10,437 nucleotides of DNA, from the NCBI GenBank assembly GCA_016875645.1, contig VGPE01000082.1:1-10437 (forward strand), given 5' to 3'. Of the stretch, positions 6,809-10,437 are shown piece after piece. Positions within the stretch are counted from its first letter, which is position 1. The number at the start of each line of letters is the position of its first letter. The DNA comes from Chloroflexota bacterium (GTDB lineage: Bacteria; Chloroflexota; Limnocylindria; Limnocylindrales; CSP1-4). A program made the translations under genes and the position numbers. Below the pieces are notes generated by a model that did no database searches, was not told the DNA's origin, and saw nothing but the letters and a program-made list of their open reading frames with translations.

Positions 6809-9217
6809 TCAGCCTGCGCCTCCGCCGTTGTTGGAGCGGCCGGTGGAGCCGCTGGTTGCTGCGGCCCAGACGCGCGGGGCGGTCATCGGCAGCTGGTAGA
6901 CCCGCTTGCCGAGCGCGTTGGCGACCGCATTGGCCACCGCCGCGGGGCTCCCGCAGACCGGCGCCTCGCCGATGCCTTTGGCCCCGAACGGACCGTCCGG
7001 CGCGGGCACTTCCACGATGCGCGTCTCGATCCGCGGCACGTCGCCGGCGACGGGGAGCGCATAGTCCATGAGCGAGCCCGAGAGCAGCTGGCCCTGCTCG
7101 TCGAACGGCATCCCTTCGAGGAGGGCCCAGCCGATGCCCTGCGCGACGCCGCCGCGCATCTGGCCCTCGACCAGTGCCGGGTTGAGTGCCCGGCCCACGT
7201 CCTGGGCGATCACGAAGTTGAGGATCTTCACTTCGCCGGTCTCACGGTCCACCTTGACGTGGGCGAGATGGGCCGAAACCGACGGCGCAAGGCTCGGCGG
7301 CAGCGCCCCGGCGTGGCCCTCGATCGGCTCGAACGCGCCGCCGAAGCCGTCGAGCTTCTCGGCGAGCTCGGCCACGCTCTTGCCGCGGCCCGGCGCGCCC
7401 TTCGGCTGGATCTGGCCGTCCACGATCTCGAGGTCTCCCGAATCGATCTCCAGGTCCTCGCTCGCATAGCGGAGCAGCTTCTCGCGGGTGGCCTCCACGG
7501 CCTTCTGGACGGCGCGGCCCGCCGAGTACGTCACGACGCTGCCGCCCGAAAGGGGCGAGCGCGGGGCGCCCTGCGTGTCGGTCGCGACAACCTGGACCTT
7601 GTCCACGCTCACGCCGAACGCCTCGGCGGCGATGGTGGCGAAGCCCGAGGCGACGCCGCTCATGTCGACGACGCCGGTGATGATCGTGATCGAGCCGTCC
7701 GGCTCGAGGCGGCAGACGGCGGCTGCGGCCTCGCGGCCGCCGGGCCATACACCGACCGCGAGGCCGACGCCCTCACCCGCGGGCAGCGAGTTGCGACGGG
7801 CCCAGAGCGGATGCGACTCGATCTCGGACAGCACCTCGCGGGTGCCGATCCGGACCCACCCCTCGCCGTCGACCATCCGGTCGCCGGGCGTCACGGCGTT
7901 GCGCCTGCGCAGCTCGAGCGGGTCCATGCCCAGCCTGGCGGCAAGCTCGTCCATCAGCGATTCGAGGGCGAACGAGGCCTGCGGCCCGCCCGGCCCGCGA
8001 TAGGAACCGGTACCCACGCGGTTGGTCTCCACGCCGTAGGCGCGGATGTCATAGGCGTCCCAGCGATACGGCCCCGCCACGAGGACCGCCCCGATGCTCT
8101 CCACTGTCCATTCACTGAACGAACCGGCATCGAAGACCAGGCGCGACTTGATGCCGGTCAGCCGGCCGTCAGCGTTCGCGCCGATCTCCAGTTCGATCCG
8201 GGTGCCGGAGGCTGGGTTGGTCATCGACATGTCCTCGCGCCGGGTGAGCGCGAGCTTGACGGGGCGCTTGAGCAGCAGCGTTGCGGCAACGGCAAGCGGC
8301 TCCACCACGAGGATCTTGGAACCGAAGGCGCCGCCGAGCGGGGTGCCGATGGAGCGGACCTTCGTGACCGGCAGGCCGAAGATCTTGGCGATCTGGGAGC
8401 GCGTGTAGAACACGCCCTGGGTCCCGCTGCTCACCACGAGATCGCCGTTGACCGGGTCGCTCCAGGAGATCACGCCGTGCGGCTCAAGGTAGCCCTGGTA
8501 CACCCAATCGGTCTCGAAACGGCCGCTCACCGTGGCACGCGAGCCGACCAGGGCCGCGTCGACGTCGCCGTGGCGATGCCAGTGGCGCCCGATGACATTG
8601 GGCGAGAGTTCCTCGGTCAGCTTGGGCTTGTCTGCCGCACCACCGACGGCCGCGTGCGGCGACGCGGCAGCCCCGATCTCCACTTCGCCGACGGCCACGT
8701 CGTCGTGGTGGCCCACCGCCGCGTGGGGCGACGCCATCTCGCCGTCCTGGGCACTGATGTGCCTGTGCGGCCGGGCGACTGGCGCCGCGACGGCCATCGA
8801 GGCTTCCATGTCGACCGCAGCCGGCAGCGGGGTGTACTCGACCATCACCGCCTGGACGCCATCTTCCGCGGCGGCCTCGGACTCGGCCACGACCACGGCG
8901 AGCGGCTGGCCGGCGAACACGGCCTCCCGGGTCGCGAGCGGCTGGAACATGCGCATGTCGCCGCTGCCCTTGATCGGCAGGTCCTTCGCGGTCAGGACTG
9001 CGACGACCCCGGGGATCGCCAGTGCGGCCGACGTGTCGATGCGCTCGATCCGGGCGTGCGCGTAGACGCTCTGCACGAGGCGTGCATGCAGCAGGCCAGC
9101 CACCGGGACATCGGCGGCGTAGCGCGTGGCGCCGAGCACCTTCTCGCGCGAGTCGAGTCGCGGCCAGGATTGGCCGACGGCCGGGCCCTGGCTGATCTCG
9201 TCACGAACCGCCGTCAT
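6809..9217 (-). CDS. Xanthine dehydrogenase-family molybdopterin-binding (large) subunit
   Basis: The 802-residue product is the molybdenum subunit of an aerobic hydroxylase in the xanthine dehydrogenase/CO dehydrogenase superfamily. It has an N-terminal a/b hammerhead domain (about 25-135) and a large molybdopterin-binding domain. Motifs include GGAFGSK (295-301), RGPGGPQASFALES (407-420), GQMRGGVAQGIGWALLE (685-701) and the catalytic glutamate E751 in GAKGIGEAPV. The CO dehydrogenase loop AYRCSFR is absent, so it is not form I CoxL; the substrate is probably an N-heterocycle or aldehyde. Residues about 140-198 form an unusual His-containing insert with a duplicated ASPHAAVG. ATG at 9217 is preferred to TTG at 9223 because AGGAGG is 7 bp from the ATG but 1 bp from the TTG. 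The gene heads the minus-strand run. No [2Fe-2S] or FAD subunit gene lies in the window, though the family normally needs both for electron transfer. C-terminal Gly/Ser/Asn-rich residues look disordered. Confidence 0.93.
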   Translation of the reverse strand: MTAVRDEISQGPAVGQSWPRLDSREKVLGATRYAADVPVAGLLHARLVQSVYAHARIERIDTSAALAIPGVVAVLTAKDLPIKGSGDMRMFQPLATREAVFAGQPLAVVVAESEAAAEDGVQAVMVEYTPLPAAVDMEASMAVAAPVARPHRHISAQDGEMASPHAAVGHHDDVAVGEVEIGAAASPHAAVGGAADKPKLTEELSPNVIGRHWHRHGDVDAALVGSRATVSGRFETDWVYQGYLEPHGVISWSDPVNGDLVVSSGTQGVFYTRSQIAKIFGLPVTKVRSIGTPLGGAFGSKILVVEPLAVAATLLLKRPVKLALTRREDMSMTNPASGTRIELEIGANADGRLTGIKSRLVFDAGSFSEWTVESIGAVLVAGPYRWDAYDIRAYGVETNRVGTGSYRGPGGPQASFALESLMDELAARLGMDPLELRRRNAVTPGDRMVDGEGWVRIGTREVLSEIESHPLWARRNSLPAGEGVGLAVGVWPGGREAAAAVCRLEPDGSITIITGVVDMSGVASGFATIAAEAFGVSVDKVQVVATDTQGAPRSPLSGGSVVTYSAGRAVQKAVEATREKLLRYASEDLEIDSGDLEIVDGQIQPKGAPGRGKSVAELAEKLDGFGGAFEPIEGHAGALPPSLAPSVSAHLAHVKVDRETGEVKILNFVIAQDVGRALNPALVEGQMRGGVAQGIGWALLEGMPFDEQGQLLSGSLMDYALPVAGDVPRIETRIVEVPAPDGPFGAKGIGEAPVCGSPAAVANAVANALGKRVYQLPMTAPRVWAAATSGSTGRSNNGGGAG
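8642..8734 (-). repeat. Two in-frame copies encoding ASPHAAVG within the molybdopterin subunit
   Basis: Plus positions 8711-8734 and 8642-8665 each encode ASPHAAVG on the minus strand and differ at only 3 of 24 bases, all synonymous third positions. They are 69 bp apart start to start, a multiple of three, so the frame is kept. The stretch between them encodes HHDD and an acidic, low-complexity piece. This looks like a small in-frame duplication in a surface loop. Confidence 0.75.
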
Positions 9218-9403
9218 GCACAAGCCTCCTCAGAATCGACGCCGAGCTCCGGGTGGCCTGCGTGCGGTCGCACCCGGGGGGCGCCGCGCCGGGTCGATAT
9301 AAGCGCTCATGGTCTCACATGGTCACCCCTCGCGGCCCGACGGCGCGTCATCATCAGCAGCCGTTGCGGCACCCCTGGCGCCGCCGTCTTGAGGGGAACG
9401 TCC
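9218..9403. promoter_or_regulatory. Divergent intergenic region, candidate promoter and operator
   Basis: These 186 bp separate the minus-strand molybdopterin operon from the plus-strand aldolase, so both promoters should lie here. The only AT-rich spot is around 9296-9303 (GATATAAG), which could give a -10 element on either strand (TATAAG on plus, TATATC or TTATAT on minus). No convincing -35 box was found for either direction. Just beside it is a direct repeat, CATGGTC at 9308-9314 and 9318-9324, spaced exactly 10 bp. That spacing fits a regulator binding one face of the helix and could be a shared operator. Promoter placement is low confidence; the divergent arrangement itself is clear. 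Confidence 0.4.
9225..9230 (-). promoter_or_regulatory. Shine-Dalgarno AGGAGG setting the start of the molybdopterin subunit
   Basis: A perfect AGGAGG on the minus strand is 7 bp from ATG at 9217 but only 1 bp from the in-frame TTG at 9223. The ATG is therefore the likely start. Confidence 0.8.
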
Positions 9404-10177
9404 ATGGCCTTCGTCAACCCGATCCTCGAGCGCTGGCGGCGCGGCGAGCCCGTCTACTCGGGCTGGGTGTCGTCCGGGGAGCCGTTGATTGCGAGCTTTC
9501 TGGGCACGGCACCGTTCGACGAGATCCTGGCCGACATGCAGCACGGCACAGTCGAGGTGGGCCACCTGCCGGCGCTCTTCGCCGCCATCGAGGCGCGCGG
9601 AATCGCGCCGGCGGCCCGGGTCCGGGCCAACGACACGGCGCTGATCGGGCGCGTGCTGGACCTCGGGGCACTGTCGGTGATGGTGCCGATGGTGGAATCC
9701 GGCGAGGAGGCGAGGCGCGCCGTGGCCGCCTGCCGGTACGCGCCGGGCGGGAGCCGTTCGCTGGGCCCGCTGCGGGCGATGACGACGATGGCCTCCGAGG
9801 ATCCGGCCGAGCTCGCAAAGGTGGCCTGCGTGGTGCAGGTGGAGACGGCGCGGGGCCTGGCCAACGTGGACGAGATCGCCGCGACGCCCGGTCTCGACGC
9901 GATCTTCATCGGGCCCGGCGATCTCGCCCTCAGCCTCGGCCTCTACGCCGCGGGCGTCGCGGCCGACGAGCGCACGCGCCGGCTGGAGGCAGCCCAGGCC
10001 GAGATCCTGGCCGCCACGCAACGCCACGCCATCGTGGCCGGAATCATCACCGCGAACGGCACCCAGGCCCGGGCCCGGGTCGAGCAGGGCTTCCGGCTCG
10101 TCGGGCTCACCTCCGACCTGGGCCTGCTGATGGACGGCGGCGCGCTGGAACTGGCCCGGGCGCGCGGGTCGGCATAG
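9404..10177 (+). CDS. HpcH/HpaI-family aldolase
   Basis: The 257-residue product is a class II, metal-dependent aldolase of the HpcH/HpaI (citrate lyase beta-like) family. Members split 2-oxo-4-hydroxy acids into pyruvate and an aldehyde, as in homoprotocatechuate, glucarate or deoxyrhamnonate breakdown. DMQHG (44-48) carries the catalytic His (H47), R72 matches the substrate-binding Arg, and the metal ligands are E147 (QVET) and D173 (GPGDLALSLG), 26 residues apart as in E. coli HpaI. PGGSRSLGPLRA (114-125) is the usual conserved stretch. HpaI has a Glu before GHis-type catalysis (EHG); here it is Gln. The start is ATG with GAGGGG at 9391-9396, 7 bp upstream. The frame stays open for 2 kb further upstream, but that part is antisense to the molybdopterin subunit and is not coding. 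The gene is divergent from that operon and stands alone on the plus strand here. Substrate is unknown. Confidence 0.92.
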   Translation: MAFVNPILERWRRGEPVYSGWVSSGEPLIASFLGTAPFDEILADMQHGTVEVGHLPALFAAIEARGIAPAARVRANDTALIGRVLDLGALSVMVPMVESGEEARRAVAACRYAPGGSRSLGPLRAMTTMASEDPAELAKVACVVQVETARGLANVDEIAATPGLDAIFIGPGDLALSLGLYAAGVAADERTRRLEAAQAEILAATQRHAIVAGIITANGTQARARVEQGFRLVGLTSDLGLLMDGGALELARARGSA

Positions 10178-10275
10178 CGGCAGACGTGCGCTCCTCGGTC
10201 GTGGTCCGGCGCGTCCGTGCATGAGCTTCACCAACCAGCCGCCACGTGGCCGAACGTTGCGCCAGGTTCACCGCC

Positions 10276-10297
10276 GGACGGCAGTTCCCGGCTGTCC
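10276..10297. other. Small hairpin inside the inverted-repeat region
   Basis: GGACGGC (10276-10282) pairs with GCTGTCC (10291-10297) as 7 bp with one G-U wobble on the plus-strand RNA, around an 8-nt loop. It lies inside the larger inverted repeat and could coexist with it. No T-tract follows, so it does not look like a terminator. Confidence 0.45.
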
Positions 10298-10308
10298 AGT
10301 CTCCTTCG

Positions 10309-10356
10309 GTCGCCGAATCGCGGCTGCGCTGTGCATGAGGTGCCCGATTCGGCGAC
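10309..10356. other. Perfect 12-bp inverted repeat with 24-nt loop
   Basis: GTCGCCGAATCG (10309-10320) is the exact reverse complement of CGATTCGGCGAC (10345-10356). Its right arm overlaps the right arm of the larger inverted repeat, so in RNA or single-stranded DNA the two foldings compete. There is no T-tract after it. Downstream of the aldolase gene it may still act as a 3' processing or stability structure. Confidence 0.6.
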
Positions 10357-10409
10357 GTGGCGGTCCGTTGGTGAACGTGGTGCAGATCGGCGCGGGGCCA
10401 GGCCACGCC

Positions 10410-10429
10410 CGCGCCGCGGAAGCGGCGCG
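10410..10429. other. 8-bp GC hairpin with GGAA tetraloop
   Basis: CGCGCCGC (10410-10417) pairs perfectly with GCGGCGCG (10422-10429) around a GGAA loop, a GNRA-type tetraloop on the plus-strand RNA. The hairpin is very stable, but no T-run follows, so a classical intrinsic terminator is not supported. In sequence this GC-rich some such stems arise by chance. The window ends 8 bp later, so its relation to the next gene is unknown. Confidence 0.45.
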
Positions 10430-10437
10430 AGGCGCCC

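Larger units (their letters stand above)
10227..10375. repeat. Imperfect 25-bp inverted repeat enclosing about 100 bp
   Basis: Positions 10227-10251 and 10351-10375 are reverse complements at 21 of 25 positions; both arms begin TTCACCAAC when read inward, and the match continues for three more bases (GAA). A third, partial copy of the outer motif is GTTCACC..CGGAC at 10266-10279. A 9-bp direct repeat, GTGCATGAG, lies at 10217-10225 and 10331-10339. No gene is convincing inside. It could be a MITE-like element, a structured RNA after the aldolase gene, or a recombination remnant. Confidence 0.6.

Noticed and set aside
5400..6899. Long plus-strand open frame across the aminotransferase.
   Set aside because: It is antisense to a clear class III aminotransferase, has low-complexity composition and no recognisable motif.
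6809..9217. Carbon monoxide dehydrogenase large subunit (CoxL form I).
   Set aside because: The AYRCSFR active-site loop is missing; the protein has SYRGPGGPQ instead, as in other xanthine-dehydrogenase-like members.
7259..9403. A very long plus-strand open frame running antisense to the molybdopterin subunit and continuing in frame into the aldolase gene.
   Set aside because: Its predicted product is rich in Arg, Gly, Ala, His and Asp with no domain, as expected of a shadow frame in GC-rich DNA. The aldolase has its own ribosome-binding site and start at 9404.
10107..10406. A 99-codon minus-strand frame over the end of the aldolase and the repeat region.
   Set aside because: No domain, Arg/Pro/Thr-rich composition, and half of it lies over an inverted repeat; it looks like chance.

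Overview
This is a GC-rich bacterial chromosomal window (roughly 70% G+C by eye) packed with metabolic genes. It reads like a soil or freshwater member of a high-GC phylum. Chloroflexota or Actinobacteriota fit the gene types (a xanthine-dehydrogenase-like molybdoenzyme, a BNR sialidase-like protein, an lmo0937-type mini membrane protein), but that is inference and no taxonomic marker gene is present. No rRNA, tRNA, CRISPR array, transposase or phage gene was seen.

Layout. Positions 72-4657 (+) hold a tight four-gene run: a sialidase-like Asp-box protein, an isoaspartyl peptidase/type III asparaginase, a threonine-synthase-like PLP enzyme with an N-terminal zinc ribbon, and an MFS exporter. 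Gaps are 3 bp, a 4 bp ATGA overlap and 27 bp, so they are probably co-transcribed. Positions 9217-4638 (-) hold a second four-gene run converging on the first: a molybdopterin-binding subunit of the xanthine dehydrogenase/CO dehydrogenase superfamily, a class III aminotransferase, a protein of unknown function, and a 48-residue membrane protein whose 3' end overlaps the MFS gene by 20 bp. A 186 bp divergent intergenic region (9218-9403) separates this run from a plus-strand HpcH/HpaI-family aldolase (9404-10177). The last 260 bp carry no convincing gene but are rich in inverted repeats.

How the genes may work together. The plus run looks like scavenging: trimming or recognition of glycans, hydrolysis of isoaspartyl dipeptides or asparagine, a PLP lyase/synthase and an exporter. 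The minus run plus the aldolase look catabolic: molybdenum hydroxylation, transamination, then retro-aldol cleavage of a 2-oxo acid. The actual substrates cannot be read from the sequence. The molybdenum subunit has no FAD or iron-sulfur partner genes beside it, which is unusual for the family.

I did not find a clear undescribed defence or mobile system. The best candidates for a second look are the nested inverted repeats at 10217-10378, the small membrane gene at 4638-4784, the orphan molybdenum subunit with its His-containing duplicated insert, and the unknown gene at 4799-5413.
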